From assembly GCA_963626545.1 (NCBI GenBank), contig CAVFYJ010000006.1, forward strand, positions 1-55,460: a stretch of DNA of 55,460 nt, read 5' to 3'. Position numbers and translations under genes: made by a program. Below are positions 15,931 to 25,135 of this stretch, in pieces (the stretch's first letter is position 1; every line of letters begins with the position of its first letter). The DNA is from Anthropogastromicrobium sp963626545. Lineage in GTDB: Bacteria; Bacillota; Clostridia; Lachnospirales; Lachnospiraceae. The notes beneath the pieces are model-generated. The model ran no database searches and was not told where the DNA came from. It saw only the letters and a program-made list of their open reading frames with translations.

Positions 15931-16791
15931 TTATCGGCTCAGCTTTTTGCCGAGCGTTTCCAGAAAACTTTTCTGGTCCAGACGGATAAGTCGCACCTTA
16001 TCCGATGCGCTTCTTATGATTAACTCATCCCCCGGATGGACGGATACCACATTGTCCGAGTCAAAGCTGACCGCCTGATGGAGCGTGCGAATGCCATCCT
16101 TTGCCTCGACTACGAGACGAATGTGTGCATTATCGGGAAGGACAATGCTGCGCGCGGTCGTAAGCGTCTGCGCACAGATCGGCGTGAGCACAAACAAATT
16201 CGAAGTTGGCATCACGATCGGTCCTCCCGCCGAAAGACTGTATGCGGTGGAGCCGGTCGGCGTGGCAACAATGATGCCGTCCGCATTGTATCTTGTGATA
16301 AACTGACCATCCACATAGAGCGAAAAGCGAAGCATTTTCATACTTTCCAGTCTGGTCAAAACTACCTCGTTTAATGCGGTATCGCTGCATACAATCTCGC
16401 CATCCCGCACGATCTCACCGAGAAGCGTCATGCGTTCCTCAATAAAAAAGTCATCCTGTAAAAGTCGATCCAGACTCGGAAATAGATTTTCCTGATCGAC
16501 CTCAGATAAATAGCCCAAATTGCCCAGATTGATGCCGATTAACGGATAGCTTGACCCTTTTAAATCGTGTGCTGCCTGAATCAGCGTGCCGTCTCCGCCT
16601 AAAACAATAACGCATTGTGTGTCACTGGGGATTCGACCGGTATCGGTGTAGTGATACCGGCCATTATCCGAACCTGCCGGCCCGGCAATGACACACTCTG
16701 CGCCTTTTGCAGTCAGGTATTCTTTTATCTGCTGCACACAAAAGAGTGTGTGCGGCTTTGCATAATTTGCAATTACATAAAAATGCCTCAT
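15931..16791 (-). CDS. nadK: NAD kinase
   Basis: 286 residues. It phosphorylates NAD to NADP with ATP or polyphosphate. The GGDGTLIQAAHDL motif (about residues 63-75) carries the catalytic Asp, followed by the NE motif in TALNEVVLTR and the glycine-rich TPTGSTAYSLSAGGPIV segment (about 160-180). The ATG at 16791 has GGAGG five nucleotides upstream. A longer reading frame to 16836 would overlap tlyA and has no site. It is 19 bases after tlyA in the same operon. Confidence 0.95.
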   Translation of the reverse strand: MRHFYVIANYAKPHTLFCVQQIKEYLTAKGAECVIAGPAGSDNGRYHYTDTGRIPSDTQCVIVLGGDGTLIQAAHDLKGSSYPLIGINLGNLGYLSEVDQENLFPSLDRLLQDDFFIEERMTLLGEIVRDGEIVCSDTALNEVVLTRLESMKMLRFSLYVDGQFITRYNADGIIVATPTGSTAYSLSAGGPIVMPTSNLFVLTPICAQTLTTARSIVLPDNAHIRLVVEAKDGIRTLHQAVSFDSDNVVSVHPGDELIIRSASDKVRLIRLDQKSFLETLGKKLSR

Positions 16792-16810
16792 AGGTTCCTC
16801 CCGGACTGCA

Positions 16811-17614
16811 TCAGAGCAGTTCATGGGACTGCTCAACGAGTGCCTTTACATCTGGCAACGGTGCTGCAAGCTCCTCTGCCGTCGGTGTCTTCTGAAGATA
16901 AAGAAGATATTCAATATTTCCTTCCGGTCCCTTGATCGGGGAGAAGGCAAGTCCAAGCACACCAAAGCCGATGGACAATGCAAAATCCATGACCATGCGC
17001 ACAACCTCCATATGCGTCTCCTTCTCGCGGACAACGCCCTTCTTTCCAACCTTCTCTCTTCCTGCTTCAAACTGCGGCTTGATCAGGCAGACGATCTGTC
17101 CGCGCTCAGCCATCAGTTCCTTAACTGGAACGAGTACCTTTGTCAACGAGATAAAGGAAACGTCAATCGACACAAAATCAACCGGGCAGCCAATATCCTC
17201 CGGCACCACGTAGCGGATGTTTGTCTTTTCCATGCAGACAACGCGAGGGTCGTTTCGAAGGCTCCACGCAAGCTGTCCATGACCAACATCGACTGCAAAC
17301 ACCTTTACGGCACCATTTTGAAGCATACAGTCGGTAAAACCTCCTGTGGAAGCGCCGACATCCATACAGGTCTTTCCGTCAAGACCGATCGTAAACTCTT
17401 CCATGGCCTTTTCTAACTTCAGTCCGCCTCGGCTGACGTATTTTAATGAATTGCCGCGCACTTCGATTGCCGCATAGGTATCAAACATGGTGCCAGCCTT
17501 GTCCTCTTTCTGTCCATTTACATAGACACAACCGGACATAATAACGGCCTTTGCCTTCTCTCTTGAAGGCGCATAGCCCAAATTTACTAATAGTACATCC
17601 AAACGTTCTTTCAC
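16811..17614 (-). CDS. tlyA: TlyA family rRNA 2'-O-methyltransferase
   Basis: 267 residues. The N-terminal S4 RNA-binding domain (KERLDVLLVNLGYAPSREKAKAVIMSGCVYVNG) is followed by an FtsJ-like SAM methyltransferase domain with CMDVGASTGGFTDCMLQNG and a Lys-Asp-Lys-Glu type active site (SIDVSFISL, CLIKPQFE). Relatives methylate ribosomal RNA cytidines; the older name hemolysin is misleading. The start is taken as GTG at 17614 because AGGA lies nine nucleotides upstream and family members begin at this point. An ATG at 17641 adds nine basic residues but has no ribosome-binding site. Confidence 0.92.
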   Translation of the reverse strand: MKERLDVLLVNLGYAPSREKAKAVIMSGCVYVNGQKEDKAGTMFDTYAAIEVRGNSLKYVSRGGLKLEKAMEEFTIGLDGKTCMDVGASTGGFTDCMLQNGAVKVFAVDVGHGQLAWSLRNDPRVVCMEKTNIRYVVPEDIGCPVDFVSIDVSFISLTKVLVPVKELMAERGQIVCLIKPQFEAGREKVGKKGVVREKETHMEVVRMVMDFALSIGFGVLGLAFSPIKGPEGNIEYLLYLQKTPTAEELAAPLPDVKALVEQSHELL

Positions 17615-17685
17615 TTTATTTTGTCCTTTTTTACTTACCATATTTATTTCAATTCACAGAGTCTGACGCATTGAAAAGAATTCAA

Positions 17686-19542
17686 TTAAATCAACACACT
17701 AATTTTCTGATAAATACTCTGTGCATCCAGCCCAGCCTCTTTGATCAGTTCCTTGATGGAACCTTGATGAATAAACGCATCTGGAATACCACAGGTAACG
17801 ACGCGCACGCCAGTGGAATGCTGCTCCACATAGCGACAGACATGCTCGCCCACGCCGCCTGAGAGCACATTTTCCTCCATCGTGACAATCAGACTGTGAT
17901 AGTCAAGCACCTCATCAAGCATTGCGATATCAAGCGGCTTTGCAAAACGAAGATTTACGACAGTCGCATCAATGCCATCCTTTGCAAGAAGCTCCTCAAC
18001 CTCCATCGCTGTCTCCACCATCGTGCCGATCGCAAGAAGTGCCACACGGCTGCCACGGCGGATCCACTCGCTCTTTCCAAGCTCGATTGGCTGACGATAC
18101 TCTTTTAAGGTGCGAACGGCCTCGGTCTTTGGATAACGGATAGCCATCGGGGCATCAAAATCAGCTGCAAACGCGATCGCATCCTGGAATTCATAACGGT
18201 TTTTCGGTGCAAATACGGTCATATTCGGAATCATCGTCAGATATGACAAATCAAACACACCCTGATGCGTCTCACCATCATTGCCGACAAGACCAGCGCG
18301 GTCAAGCATCAATGTAACCGGAAGGTTTTGCATACACATATCATGCAAAATCTGATCGTAGCCTCTCTGTAGGAATGAGGAATACACGGCAAAGAACGGA
18401 TGAAAACCACCCGCCGCCAATCCACATGCAAACGTAACGGCGTGCTCCTCTGCAATTCCCACATCAAAGAAACGATCTGGAAAACGTCTGGCAAAGCCCT
18501 TTAATCCACAGCCCTCCATCATCGCAGCCGTGATTGTCACAAGCTTTGGATGCGTCTGTGCCAGCTCACAGATTGTTCTGGCAAAAATATCGGTATAGGT
18601 AGCCTCTTCCTTTGACTTTTTGGCCTTTCCATTTTCTTTTATGAATGGTCCGACACCGTGATACGATTCCGGATGCATCTGCGCAGGCCCGTAGCCCTTT
18701 CCTTTTTCCGTCATCACATGAATCAGTACTGCGCCTTCCACCTGCTTGGCATCCTCAATAACTTCTGTGAGCGCGTTAATATTGTGTCCATCAATCGGAC
18801 CAAGATACGTAATGCCCATATCCTCAAAGAACATACCAGGGATAAAGACCTGTTTAAGCATACTTTTCGCACGGCGAATATTTCGCTCAAGCTCCTCACC
18901 GATCGCATTCATCTTGCTTAACGATGCCTTCACATTTTTCTTGAGATTCGTATAGCCTTTTGCCGTGCGAAGTCCTGCCAGATACTGCGAAAGTCCACCG
19001 ACATTCTCTGAGATCGACATGTGATTGTCATTTAAAATCATAATGTAATTGCTCTTAAGAGACACTGCATTGTTCAGCGCCTCGAACGCAAGACCACCCG
19101 TCAGGGATCCATCACCAATTACGGAGACAATATTGTACTGTTCTTTTTTTAGTTCACGCGCACAGACCATACCAAGACCTGCTGACAATGAGGTCGAGCT
19201 GTGTCCTGTATCAAACGCATCGCAGTCACTCTCCTCACGCTTTGGAAAACCGCTCATGCCATGATATTTGCGAAGCGTATCAAAGCCTTCCCTTCGCCCG
19301 GTCAAAATCTTATGTGTATAGGACTGATGACCCACGTCCCAAATCAGTTTATCCTGTGGAAAATTTAAGCATCGGTGAAGCGCAATCGTCAGCTCCACCA
19401 CACCAAGATTGGATGCCAAATGACCACCATTGTCGCTGACCTTATCAATTATAAACTGCCGAATCTCGTCTGCAAGAACAGGAAGTTCTTCTTCACTGAG
19501 CTTTTTGACATCGTTCGGCCCCTGTATTTTCTCAAGTACCAT
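17686..19542 (-). CDS. dxs: 1-deoxy-D-xylulose-5-phosphate synthase
   Basis: 618 residues. It condenses pyruvate and glyceraldehyde 3-phosphate, the first step of the MEP isoprenoid pathway and a source for thiamine and pyridoxal. Thiamine-diphosphate motif GDGSLTGGLAFEALNNAVSL...NDN (about residues 143-175), catalytic Glu in VGIAEEHAVTFACGLA (about 365), and HASNLGVVELTIALH-like N-terminal segment with His in IWDVGHQSY. GGGGG precedes the ATG. It directly follows ispA, giving precursor and prenyl-chain synthesis in one operon. Confidence 0.97.
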   Translation of the reverse strand: MVLEKIQGPNDVKKLSEEELPVLADEIRQFIIDKVSDNGGHLASNLGVVELTIALHRCLNFPQDKLIWDVGHQSYTHKILTGRREGFDTLRKYHGMSGFPKREESDCDAFDTGHSSTSLSAGLGMVCARELKKEQYNIVSVIGDGSLTGGLAFEALNNAVSLKSNYIMILNDNHMSISENVGGLSQYLAGLRTAKGYTNLKKNVKASLSKMNAIGEELERNIRRAKSMLKQVFIPGMFFEDMGITYLGPIDGHNINALTEVIEDAKQVEGAVLIHVMTEKGKGYGPAQMHPESYHGVGPFIKENGKAKKSKEEATYTDIFARTICELAQTHPKLVTITAAMMEGCGLKGFARRFPDRFFDVGIAEEHAVTFACGLAAGGFHPFFAVYSSFLQRGYDQILHDMCMQNLPVTLMLDRAGLVGNDGETHQGVFDLSYLTMIPNMTVFAPKNRYEFQDAIAFAADFDAPMAIRYPKTEAVRTLKEYRQPIELGKSEWIRRGSRVALLAIGTMVETAMEVEELLAKDGIDATVVNLRFAKPLDIAMLDEVLDYHSLIVTMEENVLSGGVGEHVCRYVEQHSTGVRVVTCGIPDAFIHQGSIKELIKEAGLDAQSIYQKISVLI

Positions 19543-19570
19543 AAACCGGCCCCCTTCAGTATCACAATAC

Positions 19571-20461
19571 TTATTTTTTTCTTACGATGAGATACTCAAA
19601 GAGCTGCTTTAAGAAAGTCGCGTTCGGGCAAACCTTGTCCACAAGTTCCATTGCCGTCTGGGAATACTCCTCTACAAGCTTGGAAGCACCGTCTACCCCG
19701 TGGATCGTTACATAGGTTGTCTTATTGTTCTTCTCATCGCTCTTTACCGGCTTGCCAAGCTCCTCGGTTGTGGACACTACGTCCAGAACATCGTCACGAA
19801 TCTGGAATGCCATGCCAACATGATGAGCAATCTGCTCTGCTGCCTGCACCTGGCTGTCATCTGCTCCTGCAAGAACGGCACCGATCATCATCGCTGCCTC
19901 TAACAGCGCCGCTGTCTTTAACTCATAGATAAATTCCAACTGACTCTGCGTCACCGGACGGTCTGTATATTCGACATCGACGCTCTGTCCGCCGATCATG
20001 CCGTAAATTCCGGCCTTGTTTGCCAGAATGGAAATGGCTTTTCCAACCAAATCCGCACGGTCTGTCAGCGCGAATGCCTTCGCCGCTGTCTCAAATGCGT
20101 AGATAAACAGCTTGTCTCCTGCAAGTACCGCCATATCGTAGCCATACTTTTTCCATGTTGTGAGATTTCCTCTTCTGTACTCATCGTTGTCCATGCATGG
20201 CAGATCATCATGGACGAGTGAACCGGAATGAATCATCTCAAGTGCTGCCATAAACGGCTCTACAACCGCACCGCTGCCGCCGAATGCCTTGAAGCTTTCT
20301 AACATGATCATCGGGCGAAGGCGCTTTCCGCCAACTAAAACACTATAATTTGATGCCTCGATCAACAGCTTCTGATGTCCGGTCTCTTCAGGAAGATAGC
20401 GTCTTACTACTTCCTCTGCCTCTTGTGTATGCTGCTTTAACTCTTCTTTCCATTCCATCAT
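19571..20461 (-). CDS. ispA: Farnesyl/geranylgeranyl diphosphate synthase
   Basis: 296 residues. This trans-prenyltransferase extends DMAPP with IPP. First aspartate-rich motif HDDLPCMDND (about residues 83-92) with a following RRG, second motif FQIRDDVLDV (about 222-231), and the GGKRLRPM segment near residue 45. The short-chain form with two residues inside DDLPCMD fits a C15 product. The start ATGA overlaps the xseB stop codon, so translation is coupled. Confidence 0.95.
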   Translation of the reverse strand: MMEWKEELKQHTQEAEEVVRRYLPEETGHQKLLIEASNYSVLVGGKRLRPMIMLESFKAFGGSGAVVEPFMAALEMIHSGSLVHDDLPCMDNDEYRRGNLTTWKKYGYDMAVLAGDKLFIYAFETAAKAFALTDRADLVGKAISILANKAGIYGMIGGQSVDVEYTDRPVTQSQLEFIYELKTAALLEAAMMIGAVLAGADDSQVQAAEQIAHHVGMAFQIRDDVLDVVSTTEELGKPVKSDEKNNKTTYVTIHGVDGASKLVEEYSQTAMELVDKVCPNATFLKQLFEYLIVRKK

Positions 20462-20703
20462 GACTCATCCTCTGTTTCTGTCTCTATGACCTTAATACGC
20501 TTCTGCACACGATCAATCTGACCGGCGCATCCGCGGACAAGACGCACACCCTCTTCATATTTTTCAAGTGCCTCTTCCAGTCCAAGGTCGCCGCCCTCAA
20601 GTTTGGCTGCAATCTCCTGGATTTTTATCAGCTGCTCTTCAATTGTTATGTTGCTTGTTCGATTGGTCGTCATGTCCTTTGTCTGTTTTTTCTTTTTTTC
20701 CAT
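20458..20703 (-). CDS. xseB: Exonuclease VII small subunit
   Basis: 81 residues. XseB forms the coiled-coil partner of XseA in the single-strand-specific exonuclease VII. Family core IEEQLIKIQEIAAKLEGGDLGLEEALEKYEEGVRL is intact, preceded by a Lys/Thr-rich N-terminus. The ATG at 20703 has GAGG nine nucleotides upstream and overlaps xseA by about 65 bases. A later Met (20673) would give a more usual N-terminus but its site is too close. Confidence 0.93.
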   Translation of the reverse strand: MEKKKKQTKDMTTNRTSNITIEEQLIKIQEIAAKLEGGDLGLEEALEKYEEGVRLVRGCAGQIDRVQKRIKVIETETEDES

Positions 20704-21925
20704 CAAACGCTGCCTCTTCGATTCGTGAAACTGGTTTTACCTGCACCGTATTTGCCTGCACGACGCCATCCTTTACATACACAAAAAGCGGCTGGCCTGG
20801 TGCAACCTCTTTTACGCTGCACAAAGGCGCTCCCTCTTCATCCGTCACAAACGCATAGCCACCGCCAAGCTTTCCAAGTGGAGACTGCGCATTAAGCTTT
20901 GCTGCCGCAACGGACAGTTCTGCCTTTTTTTGCTCAATCAAATGATTCATCTGACGACTCATCTGTGACGAAAGCTGTGCAAGCGTTTCTTTCTGTGCAT
21001 TTAAACGTACGCCCGGATGAGAAAGCTTTAGCAAAAGCTGTGCCTGCTCAAGACGCTTTTGTTCGCGTTCTACCATTTTTTGAATGTTCTGCCTCATCTG
21101 TGTGGAGAACATCGCAAGCGTCTGCTCAAATGCATCGTACTCAAACACGGCAAGCTCCGCCGCTGCGGACGGTGTCGGTGCACGCAAATCGGCAACAAAA
21201 TCGGCAATTGTAAAATCGGTCTCATGGCCGACTGCGGAGATCACCGGTGTCTCACAGCGAAAAATCGCCATCGCCACACATTCCTCATTAAATGCCCACA
21301 AATCCTCAATTGAGCCGCCACCTCGCCCGATAATGATCACGTCAAGGCCGAGCGTGTCCAAATAGTCAATTCCAGCCGCAATGTTTGCTGCAGCCGATGC
21401 CCCCTGAACAAGCGATGGATACAAAATCAACTGTACGTACGGATTTCGCCGATTGGAAATGTTAATGATATCCTGAATGGCAGCACCTGTCTTTGCCGTG
21501 ACAACGCCAACCGTCTTTGCAAAACGCGGAATCGGCTTTTTGTACGCATCGTCAAACATGCCCATCTCGGCAAACTGTGCTTTTCGCTCCTCAAAGAGAC
21601 GAAACCATTCGCCCACACCAGCAGGCTCAAGCGTCGTCACATACAACTGATACACGCCATCTCGCCCGTAAACGCGCACACTGCCTCTTGCTATAACACG
21701 CATCCCTTCACTCGGAAGGAAAGTAAGCTTTCCTCTGTTTGACGCAAACATTACACAGGAAAGGGTACTTTCCTCGTCCTTTAACGTAAAATACAGATGA
21801 CCACTCGTGTGTTTGCGGCAATTAGAAATCTCGCCCTGAATGGAAATCCTCTTCAGGGCGAAATCTTCATCAAACAGATGACTGATATACGATGTGACCT
21901 GCGCTACTGTGTAGACAGATGCCAT
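20639..21925 (-). CDS. xseA: Exonuclease VII large subunit
   Basis: 428 residues. N-terminal OB-fold (ISIQGEISNCRKHTSGHLYFTLKDE, about residues 27-51), then the catalytic domain with VGVVTAKTGAAIQDI, IIIGRGGGSIEDLWAFNEE (about 195-213) and AVGHETDFTIADFVADLRAPTPSAAAE (about 230-256), and a helical C-terminal part that binds XseB. It degrades single-stranded DNA from both ends. Its ATG shares one base with the nusB stop (TAATG). Confidence 0.97.
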   Translation of the reverse strand: MASVYTVAQVTSYISHLFDEDFALKRISIQGEISNCRKHTSGHLYFTLKDEESTLSCVMFASNRGKLTFLPSEGMRVIARGSVRVYGRDGVYQLYVTTLEPAGVGEWFRLFEERKAQFAEMGMFDDAYKKPIPRFAKTVGVVTAKTGAAIQDIINISNRRNPYVQLILYPSLVQGASAAANIAAGIDYLDTLGLDVIIIGRGGGSIEDLWAFNEECVAMAIFRCETPVISAVGHETDFTIADFVADLRAPTPSAAAELAVFEYDAFEQTLAMFSTQMRQNIQKMVEREQKRLEQAQLLLKLSHPGVRLNAQKETLAQLSSQMSRQMNHLIEQKKAELSVAAAKLNAQSPLGKLGGGYAFVTDEEGAPLCSVKEVAPGQPLFVYVKDGVVQANTVQVKPVSRIEEAAFDGKKEKTDKGHDDQSNKQHNN

Positions 21926-22362
21926 TAAGCTAACTCCGGATGTCTGTGAACGAGCTTTGCCAGCACACCGTTTACAAACTGCGGCGACTCGTCTCCTCCA
22001 TAGCTTTTTGCTAACTCGACTGCCTCATTGATGGCTACCTTTCCCGGAACATCCTCGTCAAACATCAGCTCATAAGCTGCCAGACGAATGATGGACAAGT
22101 CAACCTTGTTCATACGGCCAAGTTTCCAGCCCTCTGCCGCCTGTGTGATCTCCTCGTCGATCTGCGGAAGCTTCTCCACGATCAGAGAAAAGCGCTGCTC
22201 AAGCTGCTCCTTTTCCTTTTCGATCAACAATAACTGGCCTTCTTCTGGATACATGCATTCCTCCAGATAATTGTCAGCCTGCTCGGTCAGTTCTTCCTTC
22301 TCATAAAAATTTGCATGAAATAATAACTTAAACGTGTATTCACGTAACTGTCTGCGGTTCAA
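21925..22362 (-). CDS. nusB: Transcription antitermination factor NusB
   Basis: 145 residues. NusB with S10 binds boxA RNA for processive rRNA transcription. N-terminal RRQLREYTFKLLFHANFY (about residues 3-20) and C-terminal LRLAAYELMF-like, VAINEAVELAKSYGGDESPQFVNGVLAKL (about 108-136) are typical. The start is a TTG at 22362 with GAGG six nucleotides upstream. A terminator just before it (22418-22442) ends most asp23 transcripts, so nusB depends on read-through or a weak local promoter. Confidence 0.94.
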   Translation of the reverse strand: MNRRQLREYTFKLLFHANFYEKEELTEQADNYLEECMYPEEGQLLLIEKEKEQLEQRFSLIVEKLPQIDEEITQAAEGWKLGRMNKVDLSIIRLAAYELMFDEDVPGKVAINEAVELAKSYGGDESPQFVNGVLAKLVHRHPELA

Positions 22363-22417
22363 ATTCTACCTCGTTTCCTGCCTGTTCTTTATTTGTATTT
22401 GTGTGAAATATAAGTGC

Positions 22418-22442
22418 AAAAAGGGTGCCGGTACGACACCCT
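22418..22442 (-). terminator. Intrinsic terminator after asp23
   Basis: On the minus strand AGGGTG (22442-22437), nine-base loop, CACCCT (22427-22422), then TTTTT to 22418. It lies between asp23 and nusB in transcription order. Confidence 0.7.
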
Positions 22443-22454
22443 GCTCTTACCTAC

Positions 22455-22829
22455 TTACATATTTACTCCGGCAACAGTAATCTTTACTTCTGTAACTTCA
22501 AGTCCGGTCATATTTTCAATCGCAGACTTAACGCGCTCCTGTACCTTTGCTGTTACAACCGGTACGCTGCATCCATACTCAATAACAAGTGAAATCTGTA
22601 CAGATACATTCTTCTCCTCAACGGTGACAACAACGCCCTTGGAAAGATTCTTGCTGGAATGCTTTGCAATGACATCATGTGTCAGGGAGCCAGACAGATA
22701 GGCAACGCCTTTGCTCTCTGTCGCTGCCAGCGCCGCGATTGTTGCTACTACATCGTTCGCAATCTTGATCTCTCCGGTGCTTTCCTCAACCGGAATAGTA
22801 ACTTCTCCAGATTCTGATTCCAATCCCAC
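22455..22829 (-). CDS. Asp23/Gls24 family protein (YqhY-like)
   Basis: 124 residues. The Asp23 domain is complete, with IKIANDVVATIAALAATESKGVAYLSG near the N-terminus and VQERVKSAIENMTGLEVTEVKITVAGVNM at the end. It has no membrane segment. In Bacillus the gene at this place, yqhY, is linked to control of acetyl-CoA carboxylase, but accBC are not present here. The start is a GTG at 22829 with AGGAGG seven nucleotides upstream. It has its own strong promoter and is followed by a terminator, so it can be expressed alone at a high level inside the sporulation cluster. Confidence 0.92.
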   Translation of the reverse strand: MGLESESGEVTIPVEESTGEIKIANDVVATIAALAATESKGVAYLSGSLTHDVIAKHSSKNLSKGVVVTVEEKNVSVQISLVIEYGCSVPVVTAKVQERVKSAIENMTGLEVTEVKITVAGVNM

Positions 22830-22872
22830 AACGGTACCTCCTCTACTTCTATCTATCGTTTTACCTTTTTGT

Positions 22873-22901
22873 ATTATATCAAATCAAAAGACTTTTGTAA
22901 A
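22873..22901 (-). promoter_or_regulatory. Sigma-A promoter of asp23
   Basis: Minus strand TTTACA (22901-22896), 17-bp spacer, TATAAT (22878-22873), 44 bases before the asp23 GTG. It lies just after the spoIIIAH stop and separates vegetative genes from the spoIIIA operon. Confidence 0.75.
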
Positions 22902-22906
22902 GAAAT

Positions 22907-23698
22907 TTATTCAGTCCCTGCTTTTGCGGAGCCCATCAGTGTAATGCAAATTTGAGATGCGTTCACAGAAGCCTTTCGTTTTACGATATCTTCAATCTGA
23001 GCAAGCTCCGCATCCGTCAAGTTATCCTTACAGATTACGACGTCCACAGCGTCCTGCGTGATGCTGACAATCGAATTTTCAAAACCTTTTGCGCTGAGAA
23101 GCGTCTCCACGGCATTTTCCTTATCACTGTAGTCCGTGAGTCGCACAACCGCGTCAATCGCGGCCTGCTTGTCGAGCTCGGTCTGGGCATCACTGTCGAT
23201 GATAGCTAACAAATCTTCTTTGTTTCTGCCTCTTGACTGCTCCCTTGCAAGCTTTGTCTGCGCCATGTAATCCGACACAGTAAGGCCATTTGCAAGCACG
23301 GTTTTCCCCGGATCGTCGATATCCTGATCGAGACTATCAATATCGGTAAGGGCAGTATCGTCTAAATTTGAGTTATCTGTGTTAGCGGTCAAATTTTGAT
23401 CCGTATTTTGTGCCGTATTGGCATTTTGCGCCGCGTTTATTGCATTTGTTGCATTTGCTTCGGTTCCACTTGTTCCATTATTGCTTGATGTATCATTTGA
23501 AGTGCTCTGCACGTTTCCTGCTATGTACGTATCATACTCTGCGATTGCCTCTTTTGCATCGCTGACATTTTGCGTGCTACTGTCTGTGCTGCGCCCTGCG
23601 ATGTCCACTCTTCCGGCATAGGTCAGATATCCGGCAATCGCAATCATCACTGCCAGCACGGTGATAATCACCTGATTTTTTCTCATGATCCGCTTCAC
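22907..23698 (-). CDS. spoIIIAH: Stage III sporulation protein AH
   Basis: 263 residues. Made in the mother cell, SpoIIIAH spans the outer forespore membrane and binds forespore SpoIIQ to build the feeding-tube channel. One N-terminal membrane helix (about residues 9-27), a Ser/Asn/Thr/Ala-rich linker (about 35-125) that is longer than in Bacillus, and a C-terminal YscJ-like ring domain (SRGRNKEDLLAIID..., VVICKDNLTDAELAQIEDIVKR). The start is a GTG at 23698 with GGAGG seven nucleotides upstream, overlapping the spoIIIAG stop codon. Confidence 0.95.
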   Translation of the reverse strand: MKRIMRKNQVIITVLAVMIAIAGYLTYAGRVDIAGRSTDSSTQNVSDAKEAIAEYDTYIAGNVQSTSNDTSSNNGTSGTEANATNAINAAQNANTAQNTDQNLTANTDNSNLDDTALTDIDSLDQDIDDPGKTVLANGLTVSDYMAQTKLAREQSRGRNKEDLLAIIDSDAQTELDKQAAIDAVVRLTDYSDKENAVETLLSAKGFENSIVSITQDAVDVVICKDNLTDAELAQIEDIVKRKASVNASQICITLMGSAKAGTE

Positions 23699-24324
23699 TT
23701 TGCTTCCTCCGCCTGAGATTTCTTTTCAATTACCTTTACTTTATGCGCATCAATGCCAAATAATGCCTGAACGGCCTCACTGATCTCACTGATTTTTGTC
23801 TGAGTGATATCTCCCTGTGCCGCAACGATCACGCCCTGAATAGACGGACTAATTTCCTTTAATACATATGGCACACCACCCGAGGAGCTACCTGTTAAAA
23901 GTGCCTCACTGCTTTTGCTTGTCTGACTATTTACACTTTTTTCCGCTGACTCTCCGCTGCCCTTTTCTATCTCCTGCTTATTTTCTTCAAGCTGAACAGA
24001 CTTTTCGAGTACTTTTTCAGCGGTTGAGGATAACGTAATCATCACATCTACTGAGGTAACGCCCTCCATCTCGCCAAGGATATGCTCAAGGCGCGCTTCT
24101 AGTTCGTGCTCATAGGAAAACAAAGATGTGCCGCTTGAATCTACTATCGTTGTGCTGCCGTTGCCTGCGTTTTGTGTCTGAGCGGAATTGGAACCGGACT
24201 GATTCAAACCAGAGCTTTTGGATTGCGGCAATGAGCAGATGATAAGGACGATCGCCGCGGCTGCTAAGAGACCCAGCCGCAAAAAGCCGATCTTTTTTAA
24301 CTCGGAAAGCCATTTGGATTTCAT
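23695..24324 (-). CDS. spoIIIAG: Stage III sporulation protein AG
   Basis: 209 residues. One N-terminal membrane helix (about residues 15-30) and an outside domain with the ring-building motif YEHELEARLEHILGEMEGVTSVDVMITL (about 70-97), a Ser/Gln/Lys-rich insert, and a C-terminal ISPSIQGVIVAAQGD...VQALFGIDAHKVKVIE segment. SpoIIIAG forms the large ring of the mother cell-forespore channel. It overlaps spoIIIAH by four bases. Confidence 0.95.
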   Translation of the reverse strand: MKSKWLSELKKIGFLRLGLLAAAAIVLIICSLPQSKSSGLNQSGSNSAQTQNAGNGSTTIVDSSGTSLFSYEHELEARLEHILGEMEGVTSVDVMITLSSTAEKVLEKSVQLEENKQEIEKGSGESAEKSVNSQTSKSSEALLTGSSSGGVPYVLKEISPSIQGVIVAAQGDITQTKISEISEAVQALFGIDAHKVKVIEKKSQAEEAK

Positions 24325-24470
24325 GATTTCGTTTTGCTCCTTTAAATTGGATGCCTAAAAGGTTATGGAAAACCATGTCGAAAAACGCGATTTTTTTGTC
24401 GTAAAGATGAATCGTATAGTTGTTGTCATTTCTTTCAGTATGCTGAAAATATACTGAAAACATGCTGATT

Positions 24471-25064
24471 TTATCCATTTTTTAATGTGACGATAATCTC
24501 ACAGGAAGAAGAAAGCTGCTTTGCCAGATAATTTTTCAGTGCTCTGGATGGTTCAATTTCTTCCCCATAGGATAAGCCCTGATATTCCCCAGCAAAACTT
24601 TCTGTAGAAGCACTACTATTCTTCTTATTCTGCTCTTTGAGGTCATTATCCGTATTCATTTTGCTTACTGTCACAGTAATTCGAATAATAGTTCCATCTG
24701 AATCCGAAGTGAATGACAATTCTTCCAAGCAAAATCCACGTTTTTCAAGAAGATCCCCTATTTGCTGTTCAAGAATTTTTTTCTGGGCAGATAGTTCAAG
24801 GGTTGTTTGTCTCTCATTTAATTCCTGCAAATCTGCCTCCAAATAGGTTCCCTGCGACCAGGAAGCTGCTGCTTCTAACCAGGTTTGTCCCAGACGATCC
24901 GCCGAAATCGACAAAATCGGAGAGACAAATAGTAATACAAGTAATAAATTTAAAAACAGACGAATATAGGGGCCATATTCTTTTTTCGCGACAAGGTTTT
25001 CCACTAATGCCGATAAAATAAGATATCCTGCGATCTGACGTAGATAATCACGAATTGCAGTCAT
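24471..25064 (-). CDS. spoIIIAF: Stage III sporulation protein AF
   Basis: 197 residues. Two N-terminal membrane helices (about residues 8-25 and 34-52), then a soluble domain with a coiled part (ELNERQTTLELSAQKKILEQQI) and a beta-rich stretch (DGTIIRITVTVSK). The domain is ring-building-motif-like in known structures of the family. The ATG at 25064 has AGGAGG eight nucleotides upstream; an in-frame TTG two codons earlier is not needed. The 146 bases between this gene and spoIIIAG hold no other gene. Confidence 0.93.
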   Translation of the reverse strand: MTAIRDYLRQIAGYLILSALVENLVAKKEYGPYIRLFLNLLLVLLFVSPILSISADRLGQTWLEAAASWSQGTYLEADLQELNERQTTLELSAQKKILEQQIGDLLEKRGFCLEELSFTSDSDGTIIRITVTVSKMNTDNDLKEQNKKNSSASTESFAGEYQGLSYGEEIEPSRALKNYLAKQLSSSCEIIVTLKNG

Positions 25065-25135
25065 GGTCAATTCCTCCTGAAATTACGCCGACAAACACTT
25101 TGCCGAGCCCCCTTCGTAAAACCTCTGAGAAGCCA

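Noticed and set aside
24110..24478. 122-codon minus-strand frame between spoIIIAF and spoIIIAG
   Set aside because: It overlaps the real start of spoIIIAG in another frame, has no family match and no good ribosome-binding site. The gap seems to hold only intergenic sequence.
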